From positions 124,001 to 188,000 of the forward strand of contig JAIMBT010000001.1 of NCBI GenBank assembly GCA_023511295.1: a DNA stretch of 64,000 nt, given 5' to 3'. Shown one piece after another: positions 21,124 through 29,754 of the stretch; position 1 is the first letter of the stretch; each line of letters begins with the position of its first letter. This DNA comes from Alicyclobacillus sp. Its GTDB lineage: Bacteria; Bacillota; Bacilli; Alicyclobacillales; Alicyclobacillaceae. The translations under genes were made by a program, and so were the position numbers. The notes below the pieces were generated by a model, which saw only the letters and a list, made by a program, of their open reading frames with translations, made no database searches and was not told where the DNA came from.

Positions 21124-21462
21124 ATGTGTCGTCGCTGCGATGCAGAGAAAGCCTTGGGCCAGTGGGTCCAATTTGGTACGCCTTGGGGAACGCACCGCGG
21201 CATCGTGGAACAGGTCACCCCGCGGGCCGTGTTGGTCCGTGTTCCGCGTCGGTATGCACCGGCCGGATTGGTCAGCTCCGAACGCCAGGGGACGACGGAC
21301 GAGGAGAAGCTGGACCTTGCCTTGGCCTACGGCGGCTACCCTGGCTACGGATACGGGTATGGAGGCCGTTGGGGCTACCCCGGCTACGGCGCCTGGTGGG
21401 GCGGCTGGTGGTGGTGGTGGCTCGCGTTCGCGTGGATTTTCTGGCTGGCGTTCCTCTGGTAG
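21124..21462 (+). CDS. Gly/Tyr-rich membrane-tailed protein, family B copy 2
   Basis: A 112-residue paralogue of the protein at 16365. It has the cysteine-bearing start MCRRCDAEKALGQWVQFGT, the barrel-like repeat GTHRGIVEQVTPRAVLVRV with PRRYAPAG, the acidic helix DEEKLDLALAYGG, and a Gly/Tyr/Trp-rich segment. It ends in a very Trp-rich hydrophobic tail (WWWWWLAFAWIFWLAFLW). The ATG follows GGAAGGGAGGG at good spacing. The order of domains is conserved while the tail has diverged. Function unknown. Confidence 0.7.
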   Translation: MCRRCDAEKALGQWVQFGTPWGTHRGIVEQVTPRAVLVRVPRRYAPAGLVSSERQGTTDEEKLDLALAYGGYPGYGYGYGGRWGYPGYGAWWGGWWWWWLAFAWIFWLAFLW

Positions 21463-21485
21463 TCAACCGCATCCAACCGGCCAGC

Positions 21486-21516
21486 GATGGGGCGGCCTCA
21501 GCGCCCCATCTTCTTT
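21486..21516 (+). terminator. Terminator of the second cassette
   Basis: GATGGGGCG pairs with CGCCCCATC across a 7-base loop and is followed by TTCTTT, 24 bases after the Gly/Tyr-rich gene. Confidence 0.7.
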
Positions 21517-21645
21517 GCGTTGCGCGACCCGCGGCGCATGCTCTCCGGACCGACTCCTCCGAATCGAACAGCAAGACTTCGAAAGATCTGCCCTGGATGG
21601 GCCTGGTATACCGAGATCGAATCCCATCTGGAAGGAGTTCGTCTC

Positions 21646-22284
21646 GTGCACAAAATCGTCCATCCGAAAATCTTCTATTTTGGTACACCGGTCGTCCTCA
21701 TCAGCACTCGAAACGCAGACGGGTCCGCCAACCTCGCTCCAATGTCATCCGCATGGTGGCTGAACGAGTCGTGCATGCTTGGAATGAGCACCCGCTCGCA
21801 AACGGTGCAGAACGTGCTGCGCGAGCGAGAATGCGTGCTCAATCTGCCCTCGGTTGATTTGGTGGGGGCGGTGAATCGGCTGGCGCTGCTGACCGGCCGG
21901 AATCCGGTGCCCGACTACAAGGCCCAGCAGGGATACCGGTTTGAACCCGATAAGTTTGGCGTCGCGGAACTCACGCCGGAGCCTTCCGACATCGTGAAGC
22001 CGCCGCGCGTCGCGGAGTGTCCCGTGCAACTGGAGGCCGTCGTTCAGCAGGTACACGGTTTCGACGAGCCGAGTGCTTGGCTGGCCGCCATCGAAGTGCG
22101 AATTGTGCGGTCGCACATCGACGAACAGATCTTGATGCCGGGTGAGAAAGACTACATCGACCCGGAAAAGTGGAACCCTCTCATCATGAACTTCTGCGAG
22201 TTTTTCGGGTTGTCCCGGAAAGTGCACCCCTCTCGCTTGGCGACCATCTTCGCCCCGCCTTCGCGGCACGTGCAACCCCAGTGA
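21646..22284 (+). CDS. Flavin reductase-like (split-barrel FMN) protein
   Basis: A 212-residue protein of the flavin reductase-like domain family. The N-terminal VVLISTRNADGSANLAPMSS is the family's FMN-binding strand-loop, followed by SQTVQNVLRERECVLNLPS. A central region contains KPPRVAECPVQLEAVV and a dimer-side strand with IVRSHIDEQIL. GTG 21646 lies 8 bases after GAAGGAG. It may bind FMN and reduce an aromatic or flavin partner; the substrate is not predictable. Confidence 0.75.
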   Translation: MHKIVHPKIFYFGTPVVLISTRNADGSANLAPMSSAWWLNESCMLGMSTRSQTVQNVLRERECVLNLPSVDLVGAVNRLALLTGRNPVPDYKAQQGYRFEPDKFGVAELTPEPSDIVKPPRVAECPVQLEAVVQQVHGFDEPSAWLAAIEVRIVRSHIDEQILMPGEKDYIDPEKWNPLIMNFCEFFGLSRKVHPSRLATIFAPPSRHVQPQ

Positions 22285-22335
22285 CCGCTCGCGCGTCTAA
22301 TGAAGGGACAGCAGCTGTCCGAGAGGGGTTGAAAC

Positions 22336-22881
22336 ATGACCCAACAGGGGGATTTGGCCAAATCCATCGATGACCTGTACGACCGATATGCGGACGAACT
22401 GTACCGGTACGCCCGTTTTACACTTGGGGACGCGCACCTGGCCGAGGACGTGGTGCAGGAAGTGTTCATCCGCGCCATCCGCGGCTGGACGTCTTTCCGC
22501 GGCGACGCGGCGGCGCGAACCTGGTTGTGGCAGATTGCGCGCAACCACATGCGCGACCTGATGCGCCGGAGACAGGTGCGAAACCGATACAGCGCTCCGA
22601 ACCCAGTCGAGGACTACGACGTCGAAGCGCCCTTCGAGAGCCTGGTCGAGTTGGAAGATCAGCTCGCCAGGTTGAAATCGGACCAGCGACAGGTGTTCGT
22701 CCTGCGCTGCATGCAGGACCTGTCGGTCAAGGACACGGCGGAGATCTTGGGCTGGAGTGAGGCGAAGGTGAAGACGACGCTGAGCCGCGCACTGGCGAAA
22801 CTGCGCGCCGACCTCGCAGAGATGGGGCGGATCTCGGCGGCGCCTGTGCGCAAAGGGGGTGAACCGCGTGGGGTGGAGTGA
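22336..22881 (+). CDS. ECF-type RNA polymerase sigma factor
   Basis: A group 4 sigma-70 factor of 181 residues. Region 2 is YADELYRYARFTLGDAHLAEDVVQEVFIRA with TWLWQIARNHMRDL. Region 4 is LKSDQRQVFVLRCMQDLSVKDTAEILGWSEAKVKTTLSRAL, including the DNA-recognition helix. It overlaps the next gene by 14 bases, the usual layout for a sigma factor and its membrane-bound regulator. The target promoters cannot be read from one locus. Confidence 0.88.
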   Translation: MTQQGDLAKSIDDLYDRYADELYRYARFTLGDAHLAEDVVQEVFIRAIRGWTSFRGDAAARTWLWQIARNHMRDLMRRRQVRNRYSAPNPVEDYDVEAPFESLVELEDQLARLKSDQRQVFVLRCMQDLSVKDTAEILGWSEAKVKTTLSRALAKLRADLAEMGRISAAPVRKGGEPRGVE

Positions 22882-24328
22882 CGAGATTAAACCGTTGTTT
22901 GATGCGCTGAATCAACACGTTTCCTTGCGCCCCGATGCGAAACGTCGCATTCGCGAGCGGTTGCACGAGGAGATGGATGCACGCGTTGCGACAAGCCCCG
23001 ATGCGGGCGGAGAGCGGGTGCGCCAGCGCCGCGTGCGGCTTCGGGTTGCACTGCCGACGGGTGCGGCCGTCGCTGCTGCCGCTTTGGTGGTGGCCGTCCT
23101 GCAATGGCCAGGTGCACCGTGGAAGAACGGGCCTGCCGGCGGAAGGCCAGGCGTGGCGGTTGGTTCCGGATCGGTCTCCGGCCCCGTCCAGTCCGTGCAA
23201 AAGGGTGGGAGCACCAATGGGCTGACGAACGTGTCCTCGGGTTCCCAGGGAATCTCCTCTGCTGGCCCCAACCAGGCCATCTCCCTGCAAGCGCCGCAGT
23301 TGTTGACGCTCACCCGTCCGCTCGCGATGTTTGGGGCCGACGGGTGGCGAATGCAACCGGGCGCGTTGCAGCACACCAGGGATGGCGGCCAGACGTGGCG
23401 GACCGTCCAAACCTGGACGGTGAGCGCGGGCACGCCCGCCGTCGGCGCGGCCATCGATGGCAACGAATTGCGGCTGGCGTTGGGTCAGGTGACGGCGCAG
23501 GGGGGCGGTCGAACGGAAGTCCTGCGCACCGAAAACGGTGGTCAGACGTGGGAGTCGGCGACGGTGGCCGATACCCGACCGAGCGACCCCGCGGGCCACA
23601 TCCCCGCTTCCATCGCATTCAGTGACGCGCGTCACGGGTGGCTGACGACCTCGGCCATGAATCCAGGCATGGGGGGAACCGTCCCGGGTGGGTTGTACCG
23701 TACGACGGACGGTGGAGCGACGTGGCACCTTGTGCCCAATCCGTTTCCAACTGGCCTCGACGCGTTCCCGTGGGTGCAGTTCACGTCAGGGACGCTCGGT
23801 TTCACGGAGGCCGCCCCGCAGGCGGCTGCGGACGTCGGTGTCAGCACCGGTCAGTACCGCCTCTTCCGCACGACGGACGGCGGCGCGCACTGGCAGCCGG
23901 TCACCCCTGCTCCGTCAGGGGCGGAGAAGGTGGACTGGTTGCCGCCACAGGTCGCGGGGGGGCAACTGTACACCGCCGCGCTGGAGTCTGTGGCCGGCGG
24001 AGCTCGAACCTTGGTGGTTTACCGGTCGGACGACGAGGGCCGGACCTGGCAGGCGATTCACACCTTTCCCGCAGCGTCGAGCCTTGCCGCACTGGCGGCC
24101 GACCGCCAGGGTATCTGGGTGGACTGGGCGGGTGAACTGTGGACGTCCGCCGACGGCGGCCAAACGTTCACGCGCACGCCCGCGCCGCCGGGCGCCGTCA
24201 CCGGCTTGGCGGTGAACCAGGCGGTGCTCTACGCCTTCGTCACACCGCGCCATTCGTCGGCGCAGACGGCTGCGAGCGATGTCTACCAGACGGTGAATGG
24301 CGGGGCGACCTGGCAGAAGGTGAAGTGA
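22868..24328 (+). CDS. Membrane-anchored beta-propeller protein, probable sigma regulator
   Basis: A 486-residue protein. A cytoplasmic N-terminus of about 60 residues (EIKPLFDALNQHVSLRPDAK) is followed by one membrane helix (ALPTGAAVAAAALVVAVL). A large exported region then has several Ycf48/BNR-like repeats such as TRDGGQTWRTV, TENGGQTWESA, TTDGGATWHLV, TTDGGAHWQPV and SDDEGRTWQAI. The position right behind an ECF sigma gene suggests an anti-sigma or sensor role. The N-terminus is not a clear zinc anti-sigma domain. GTG 22868 has AAAGGGGG about 8-9 bases before it; GTG 22859 is too close to that site. Confidence 0.7.
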   Translation: MGWSDEIKPLFDALNQHVSLRPDAKRRIRERLHEEMDARVATSPDAGGERVRQRRVRLRVALPTGAAVAAAALVVAVLQWPGAPWKNGPAGGRPGVAVGSGSVSGPVQSVQKGGSTNGLTNVSSGSQGISSAGPNQAISLQAPQLLTLTRPLAMFGADGWRMQPGALQHTRDGGQTWRTVQTWTVSAGTPAVGAAIDGNELRLALGQVTAQGGGRTEVLRTENGGQTWESATVADTRPSDPAGHIPASIAFSDARHGWLTTSAMNPGMGGTVPGGLYRTTDGGATWHLVPNPFPTGLDAFPWVQFTSGTLGFTEAAPQAAADVGVSTGQYRLFRTTDGGAHWQPVTPAPSGAEKVDWLPPQVAGGQLYTAALESVAGGARTLVVYRSDDEGRTWQAIHTFPAASSLAALAADRQGIWVDWAGELWTSADGGQTFTRTPAPPGAVTGLAVNQAVLYAFVTPRHSSAQTAASDVYQTVNGGATWQKVK

Positions 24329-24342
24329 CGTTGGCGCATCGG

Positions 24343-24372
24343 GGCGGCCCGTTCGCTCAAAAACGGGCCGCC
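24343..24372. terminator. Strong hairpin between converging genes
   Basis: GGCGGCCCGTT and AACGGGCCGCC form a perfect 11-bp stem with an 8-base loop between the beta-propeller gene and the converging aminotransferase gene. No long T tract lies outside the stem on either strand. It probably acts as a shared 3' end element. Confidence 0.55.
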
Positions 24373-24448
24373 GGATGTCAGACGGCACCGGGCGCCAGGC
24401 CGGGCCGCGTCCGCCGGTGCCGGGCCGTCGACCCGCCAGCGGCCAACC

Positions 24449-25630
24449 CTAGACGCTGGTGGGGCGCACCTGGAGCGCGCGGCCAATCCGGCGCGCGGCT
24501 TCGCGCAGCCGCGCTTCCGGTTGGACGAGGGCGATGCGCACGTACCCTTCGCCTTCTCGGCCAAACGCGTCGCCAGGTGTGACCACGACGCCAGCCTCCT
24601 CGATGAGGTGAATGGCGAACGCCTGCGACGTCCAGCCCGCTGGGATGCGGGCCCATACAAACATGGTCGCCGGTGGGCGGTCCACGTTCCAGCCTACCGA
24701 CTGCAACGCATCGGTGAGCGCATCGCGCCGCGCCTGGTACACCTCGGCCTGTGCAGCCAGCGAGTGATCGTCAGTCTGCAATGCGACGCACGCCGCATGC
24801 TGAATGGGCAGGAACACGCCGTAGTCGATGTGCGACTTCAGTGTCGCGAGGGCGGACAAGACCTGCTCGTTGCCGACGGCGTAACCGATGCGCGCGCCGG
24901 CCAGGTTGAACGTCTTCGAGAGGGAGTTGAGTTCTATGCCGACCTCGTTCGCACCGGGGATGGACAGGAAACTCACCGGCCGCCGTCCATCGTAGACCAG
25001 TTCCGAGTAGGCGAAGTCGTGCACGACGACGATGCCGTGCTGCCGGGCGAACGAGATGGCTTGCTCGAAGAATCCACGTGTCGCCATGCTGGGGACCGGA
25101 TTACCCGGGTGGTTCAAGATCATCAGCTTGGCCCGTGCTGCAATTTCCTGGGGAATGATGTCGAATCGCGGCAAGTTGCCGTATTCTGGGCGGATCGGCA
25201 TCAAGAACAGATCTGCGCCGGCAATCTGCACGCTGCTGTGGTAGATGGGGTATCCCGGGTCCGGCGCGAGCACCACTTCCCCGGGGTTCACCAGCGCCAT
25301 GGCCAAGTGCGCCAGGGCGTCCTGGGAACCCGCCACCTGCAGCACTTCGCGATGGGGTTGAAGCGCCACCCCGTACCGCCGCCGGTAGAAATCGGCGACC
25401 GCCTGATGGAACGCGGCGGTGCCGCTGAGGGCGTAACCGTACTGCGCAGGGTCGGCGACCGCCTGAGCCAACGCGTCCCGTACAGCCGGTGCGGGCGGCA
25501 GGTCCGGGCTGCCGATGCTGAGGTCAATCACGTCGACGCCGCGTGCCTGTGCCGCCGCTCGTCGCCGGGCCACTTCGGCGAAGACGCTGGTTGGGAGTTG
25601 CCGGAGTTTATCCGACGGTGCAATCTGCAT
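24449..25630 (-). CDS. Class I/II aminotransferase, probable LL-diaminopimelate aminotransferase (DapL-like)
   Basis: A PLP fold-type I aminotransferase of 393 residues. It shows IDLSIGSPDLPP near the N-terminus, YGYALSGTAAFHQAV, the NHPGNP motif, the PLP lysine in SLSKTFNLAGARIGYAVG, and a C-terminal arginine region GEGYVRIALVQPE. The beginning (DKLRQLPTSVFAEVARRRAA) is like that of DapL and other DAP-pathway aminotransferases. It is divergent from lysA, so a role in meso-DAP and lysine synthesis is likely. PatA-type N-acetyl-DAP aminotransferase is the main alternative. GGAAGG precedes the ATG by 9 bases. Confidence 0.75.
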   Translation of the reverse strand: MQIAPSDKLRQLPTSVFAEVARRRAAAQARGVDVIDLSIGSPDLPPAPAVRDALAQAVADPAQYGYALSGTAAFHQAVADFYRRRYGVALQPHREVLQVAGSQDALAHLAMALVNPGEVVLAPDPGYPIYHSSVQIAGADLFLMPIRPEYGNLPRFDIIPQEIAARAKLMILNHPGNPVPSMATRGFFEQAISFARQHGIVVVHDFAYSELVYDGRRPVSFLSIPGANEVGIELNSLSKTFNLAGARIGYAVGNEQVLSALATLKSHIDYGVFLPIQHAACVALQTDDHSLAAQAEVYQARRDALTDALQSVGWNVDRPPATMFVWARIPAGWTSQAFAIHLIEEAGVVVTPGDAFGREGEGYVRIALVQPEARLREAARRIGRALQVRPTSV

Positions 25631-25655
25631 GTTCTGCCATCCTTCCCCGAGCATC

Positions 25656-25681
25656 TGGCTGGGTCCGCGTGGGCCCAGCCA
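25656..25681 (-). promoter_or_regulatory. Hairpin in the leader of the aminotransferase gene
   Basis: TGGCTGGGTCC pairs with GGGCCCAGCCA (11 pairs, one G-T) about 26 bases before the aminotransferase start, between the likely promoter and the ribosome site. It is not an L-box or T-box that I can recognise. It might influence translation or message decay. Confidence 0.35.
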
Positions 25682-25778
25682 ATTGATTCTCTGCATGAAT
25701 GTACTACTATGATAAAGCAGGCGGGCGCAGGCGTATAGCGGCGCCTCGGGGGCAATTGCGGAAGCGGGAGTGGAGACC

Positions 25779-27116
25779 ATGCAGATGCAAATAGAGACGC
25801 CGGTGCGCGGACCGTGGGGGACGATGCGGGTAGACGAAAACGGCCATCTCTCCATCGGCGGGTGTGATCTTGTCGATCTCGCCGCGCGCTACGGCACGCC
25901 GCTGGTGGTGTACGACGAACAGTGGCTGCGCGAGCGTATCCGCTGCTTTCGCGCGGTTCAGCGGCCTGGTTGGACGGTCAAGGTGTCCTACGCCGCCAAG
26001 GCCTTCTGCACGCTGGCGATGTGTCAGCTGGTGGCGGAGGAGGGGCTCGGCCTCGACGTGGTTTCGGGGGGCGAACTGTTCACAGCCTTGAAGGCGGGCG
26101 TCGAGCCAGCACAGATCCACATGCACGGCAACAACAAGACGTGGCAGGAACTGGCGTACGCGGTGGAGAGCGGAATTGGCCTTATCATCGTGGACAACGC
26201 GGTAGAACTGAACATGTTGGCGGAGATTGCGGAGCGCGCCGGCCGGGTCGTCGACATCCTCATCCGCGTCGCGCCCGGGGTCGAGGCTCACACGCACGAC
26301 TTCATTTCGACGGGTCAGCAGGATAGCAAGTTTGGGTTTGACCTCGCGAGTGGACAGGCGGACGACGCGCTGCAGCGTTTGGCAGTGGAGCCGCGTCTGC
26401 GCTGTGTGGGGCTGCATTCCCACATCGGATCGCAAATTTTCGAAGCGGATGGGTTCACGCTGGCCATCCAGCGGATGGGACAACTCTACGCGCGCGGGTT
26501 GCGCCTCGGACTGCCCCTGCGCATTCTCAACGTGGGGGGTGGATTCGGCATCCGGTACACGGAGGAGGACCAGCCACAGCCGATTGTCGACTCGGTGGAC
26601 GGCATCCTCGACGCGGTCGCGGCGGTGGTGCGCGAGACCGGCATCCCGCAACCGGAGGTGTGGTTGGAACCGGGGCGCTCCATCGTCGGGCCGGCGGGGA
26701 CGACGCTGTACACGCTCGGCACGCAAAAGCGCGTGCCGGGCGTGCGCAACTATGTGTCCATCGACGGGGGCATGTCTGACAACCCGCGACTGGCGTTGTA
26801 CGGCGCGAAGTACGACGCCGTACTGGCCAACCGCGCGAAGGACACGGGCGGGGACGCCTGGGCGGTCGCGGGCAAGTGCTGCGAGAGCGGCGACATGCTG
26901 ATCTGGGACGCGGAGCTTCCGAACCCGCAACCGGGCGACTTGCTGGCGGTGTTTTCGACGGGTGCCTACACCTACTCGATGGCCAGCCACTACAACCGAA
27001 ATCCGAAACCGGCGGTGGTGTTCGTCCGCGACGGGCAGGCCCAAGTCGTGGTGGAACGCGAGACGTGGGCGGACCTGGTGCAGCACGATCGGCTGCTGCA
27101 GCCGTGGAGGTCGTGA
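25779..27116 (+). CDS. lysA: Diaminopimelate decarboxylase
   Basis: A PLP-dependent fold-type III enzyme converting meso-DAP to lysine, the last step of lysine synthesis. The 445 residues show the PLP lysine in SYAAKAFCTLAM, LDVVSGGELFTA, HGNNKTWQEL, GLHSHIGSQI, the phosphate loop NVGGGFGI, EPGRSIVGPAG, and the partner-subunit cysteine motif CCESGDML. ATG 25779 has GGGAG 8 bases upstream; a GTG at 25770 in the same frame is less well placed. The next gene begins 1 base after the stop. Confidence 0.93.
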   Translation: MQMQIETPVRGPWGTMRVDENGHLSIGGCDLVDLAARYGTPLVVYDEQWLRERIRCFRAVQRPGWTVKVSYAAKAFCTLAMCQLVAEEGLGLDVVSGGELFTALKAGVEPAQIHMHGNNKTWQELAYAVESGIGLIIVDNAVELNMLAEIAERAGRVVDILIRVAPGVEAHTHDFISTGQQDSKFGFDLASGQADDALQRLAVEPRLRCVGLHSHIGSQIFEADGFTLAIQRMGQLYARGLRLGLPLRILNVGGGFGIRYTEEDQPQPIVDSVDGILDAVAAVVRETGIPQPEVWLEPGRSIVGPAGTTLYTLGTQKRVPGVRNYVSIDGGMSDNPRLALYGAKYDAVLANRAKDTGGDAWAVAGKCCESGDMLIWDAELPNPQPGDLLAVFSTGAYTYSMASHYNRNPKPAVVFVRDGQAQVVVERETWADLVQHDRLLQPWRS

Positions 27117-27117
27117 G

Positions 27118-28050
27118 GTGATTCGGCCGATGTTTGCGCTGCTCTTGGTGAGTGCCATCTGGGGCAGCCATCCGGTGGTGGGGAAGTTGGTGGAGGGCCA
27201 GATGTCGCCCCTCACGCTGACGGTATGGCGGTTCACAATCGGTGCCCTCTGTTACCTGCCGTGGTTCGGGCGAGCGCGGCGCATCGTTCGGCAGCCTGCC
27301 CCGGTGCTCGGCCGGCTCGCGGCCACGGCGGTCTTCTGGTGCATCCTCTACCCGCTCCTCTACTACCAGTGCCTGCGGTTTCTCCCTCCGCTCGACGCCC
27401 TTCTCATTGTGAACACGGCGCCGCTCCTTGCGGCGCTCCTCGCTTGGGTGTTCCTGCGGGAACAGATTGCTTGGCGCGAGTGGGCCGGCATCGCCCTGGC
27501 CATCGCGGGGGTGGTCGTGCTCACCGGCCGGCAGCTGAACCTCCACGCATCGTGGGTCGGTGTGGTGTTGGCGGGGCTCGCCGCGGTGTCGTTTGCGGTC
27601 TACACCGTACTTTCGCGCCGTCTGTTTCAAGAGCTCGCGCTGTTTGACGTGCTGTTGGGAACGAGCGTCATGGGCGCCGTCGGACTGTGGTTGGTCGCGC
27701 TGTGTACAGGTTCCATCTTGCAGGTGGTTCCCGCCATCGGTGCCCTCTCGGCAGGGGGATGGTGGCAGTTCCTCTACATCGCCGTCGTTGTCAGCACGGC
27801 CGCCTACGTGCTCTACGGATACGGGCTCGGACGGCTGCCAGCGGCCATATCCTCAGCGGTCACGTTCTATCCGCAGGTCGTGTTCGCGGGCCTCATCCAG
27901 TGGCTGTGGCTCGGTGCAGCCCCGCCCGCCTTGACCTGGGCCGCCGCGGCGTTCATCCTCGCCGGCACCTTTCTCATCAGTTGGAAACCCCGCCGGAAAC
28001 ACCAGCCAAACCATGCGTCAGCGGCCAGCGGCCGAGACGAAGTGTTATAA
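27118..28050 (+). CDS. EamA/DMT-superfamily transporter
   Basis: A ten-helix drug/metabolite transporter of 310 residues made of two EamA halves. The first contains VSAIWGSHPVVGKLVEGQ and VFLREQIAWREWAGI; the second contains AAVSFAVYTVLSRRLF and ends in a basic tail. GTG 27118 follows the lysA stop by one base, with GGAGG 7 bases before it, so it is co-transcribed with lysA. Export of lysine or a related amino acid is a reasonable inference but cannot be read from the sequence. Confidence 0.82.
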   Translation: MIRPMFALLLVSAIWGSHPVVGKLVEGQMSPLTLTVWRFTIGALCYLPWFGRARRIVRQPAPVLGRLAATAVFWCILYPLLYYQCLRFLPPLDALLIVNTAPLLAALLAWVFLREQIAWREWAGIALAIAGVVVLTGRQLNLHASWVGVVLAGLAAVSFAVYTVLSRRLFQELALFDVLLGTSVMGAVGLWLVALCTGSILQVVPAIGALSAGGWWQFLYIAVVVSTAAYVLYGYGLGRLPAAISSAVTFYPQVVFAGLIQWLWLGAAPPALTWAAAAFILAGTFLISWKPRRKHQPNHASAASGRDEVL

Positions 28051-28051
28051 T
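28043..28051 (+). promoter_or_regulatory. Extended -10 promoter for the fumarase gene
   Basis: TGTTATAAT matches TGnTATAAT, about 54 bases before the fumarase ATG and overlapping the last codons of the transporter gene. No good -35 is seen. Confidence 0.6.
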
Positions 28052-28104
28052 GTCCGTTGGACCACAGTTCGTCGAGCGTCCGAACGGGAGAGGAGAGACG
28101 ACGA

Positions 28105-29625
28105 ATGAATGCGATGCAGGAGAGCCTCTATCAACTGATTACCGAGACATCCACCAACTTGCCGCCCGACGTCCGTCGGGCGATTAAACGCGCGGAGATG
28201 CAAGAGGAATTCGGCACGCGCGCCGCACTCGCGCTGCAGACGATTGTCGACAACATCGTTTCGGCGGAAGAGGACGTCCAGCCCATCTGCCAGGACACCG
28301 GCATGCCGACCTTCATCATTCACTGCCCCGTTGGGTTCAACCAACTGGAACTGGAGCGCGATATCAAAGCCGCGGTGGTTGAGGCGACGAAGGCGGGCAA
28401 GCTGCGCCCGAACTCGGTTGATCCGCTGACGGGCAAGAACAGCGGGGACAACCTGGGCCCCGGTACCCCGGTCATCCACTTCCACCAGTGGGAGAAGGAT
28501 GAGCTCGACATCCGCCTCATCCTGAAGGGCGGCGGCTGCGAGAACAAGAACATCCAGTACGCCCTGCCGACGGAACTGGAGGGCCTCGGCCGCGCGGGGC
28601 GCGACCTCGAGGGAATCCGCAAGTGCATCCTGCACGCCGTGTACCAGGCGCAGGGTTACGGCTGCAGTGCCGGCTTCATCGGCGTCGGCATCGGCGGCGA
28701 CCGCACCACCGGGTACGAGCTCGCCAAGGCGCAGTTGTTCCGCGAGCTGGAAGACACCAACCCAAACCCGACGTTGGCTGAGCTCGAGAACTACATCATG
28801 GACAAGGCGAATCACCTCGAGATTGGCACCATGGGCTTTGGCGGAAAGGTGACGTTGCTCGGCTGCAAGATTGGCGTGATGAACCGGATTCCGGCCAGCT
28901 TCTACGTGTCAGTGGCTTACAACTGCTGGGCGTTCCGGCGCCTCGGCATCGTGGTTGATCCCGCTACGGGCACCATCAAACGCTGGCTGTACCGCGATAA
29001 GCCCGAGCAGATGGTGCGGCCCGAGGGCGGCTTTGACACCGACCACGCCATCGTCTTGCAGGCCCCCATCTCAGAGGAACAGATCCGCCAGCTCAAGGTC
29101 GGCGACGTCGTGCTCATCAAGGGTGAGATCCACACAGGGCGCGACGAGATCCACAAGTACCTGATGCACCACGATGCTCCGGTGGACCTGAGCGGCGGCG
29201 TGCTGTACCACTGCGGCCCAGTCATGCTGCAGGACGACGCCGGTTGGCACGTGAAGGCGGCTGGCCCGACGACGAGCTCCCGCGAGGAGCCGTACCAGGC
29301 GGACATCATCGAGAAGTTCGGCATTCGGGCCGTGATCGGCAAAGGTGGAATGGGGGCGAAAACCCTGGCCGGTCTGCAGAAATCCGGCGCTGTGTACCTC
29401 AACGCGATTGGCGGCGCGGCGCAGTACTACGCGCGTTGTGTGAAGGCGGTGAACGGCGTCGACTTCCTGGAACAGTTCGGCGTGCCGGAAGCGATGTGGC
29501 ACCTGGAGGTCGACGGTTTCCCGGCCATCGTGACGATGGACGCGCACGGCAACAGCTTGCACAAGGAGGTCGCCGACGAGTCACTCCTCAAGCTGGAGGA
29601 TTTGAAGGAACCGGTGTTCAGCTGA
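28105..29625 (+). CDS. fumA: Class I fumarate hydratase (4Fe-4S, single-chain)
   Basis: Interconverts fumarate and malate with an oxygen-sensitive 4Fe-4S cluster. The 506 residues cover both the alpha and beta domains in one chain, as in FumA/FumB. Cluster cysteines are visible in PICQDTGMPTF, QGYGCSAGFIG and TLLGCKIGV. The beta domain carries GEIHTGRDEIHKYL, GGVLYHCGPVM and the GKGGMG loop. ATG 28105 follows AGGAGAG at 8 bases. It is monocistronic. Many aerobic Bacilli rely on class II FumC, so whether both occur here needs the rest of the genome. Confidence 0.93.
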   Translation: MNAMQESLYQLITETSTNLPPDVRRAIKRAEMQEEFGTRAALALQTIVDNIVSAEEDVQPICQDTGMPTFIIHCPVGFNQLELERDIKAAVVEATKAGKLRPNSVDPLTGKNSGDNLGPGTPVIHFHQWEKDELDIRLILKGGGCENKNIQYALPTELEGLGRAGRDLEGIRKCILHAVYQAQGYGCSAGFIGVGIGGDRTTGYELAKAQLFRELEDTNPNPTLAELENYIMDKANHLEIGTMGFGGKVTLLGCKIGVMNRIPASFYVSVAYNCWAFRRLGIVVDPATGTIKRWLYRDKPEQMVRPEGGFDTDHAIVLQAPISEEQIRQLKVGDVVLIKGEIHTGRDEIHKYLMHHDAPVDLSGGVLYHCGPVMLQDDAGWHVKAAGPTTSSREEPYQADIIEKFGIRAVIGKGGMGAKTLAGLQKSGAVYLNAIGGAAQYYARCVKAVNGVDFLEQFGVPEAMWHLEVDGFPAIVTMDAHGNSLHKEVADESLLKLEDLKEPVFS

Positions 29626-29710
29626 GGCGAAACGCGACCGCCCGCCTTCGGGGGCGGATTCGGCGCTATCCTTTGCCACGGAGACGGCTGGCGAATGGCG
29701 CGCACGGCAA

Positions 29711-29751
29711 GAGGGTCCAACCCGCCACGCACGACGGCGGATTGGACCCTC
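29711..29751. terminator. Long inverted repeat between converging genes
   Basis: GAGGGTCCAA-C-CCGCC pairs with GGCGG-A-TTGGACCCTC (15 pairs with one mismatch) around a 9-base loop. It sits between fumA and the converging sulfotransferase-APS kinase gene and probably terminates both. T tracts are short. Confidence 0.6.
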
Positions 29752-29754
29752 GCT

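Noticed and set aside
25656-25681. Lysine riboswitch or T-box in the leader of the aminotransferase
   Set aside because: Only a single stem is present. The multi-helix L-box core and the T-box sequence are absent.
24521-25738. Long plus-strand open frame opposite the aminotransferase
   Set aside because: It is the antisense of a clearly recognised aminotransferase and has no start signal or domain of its own.
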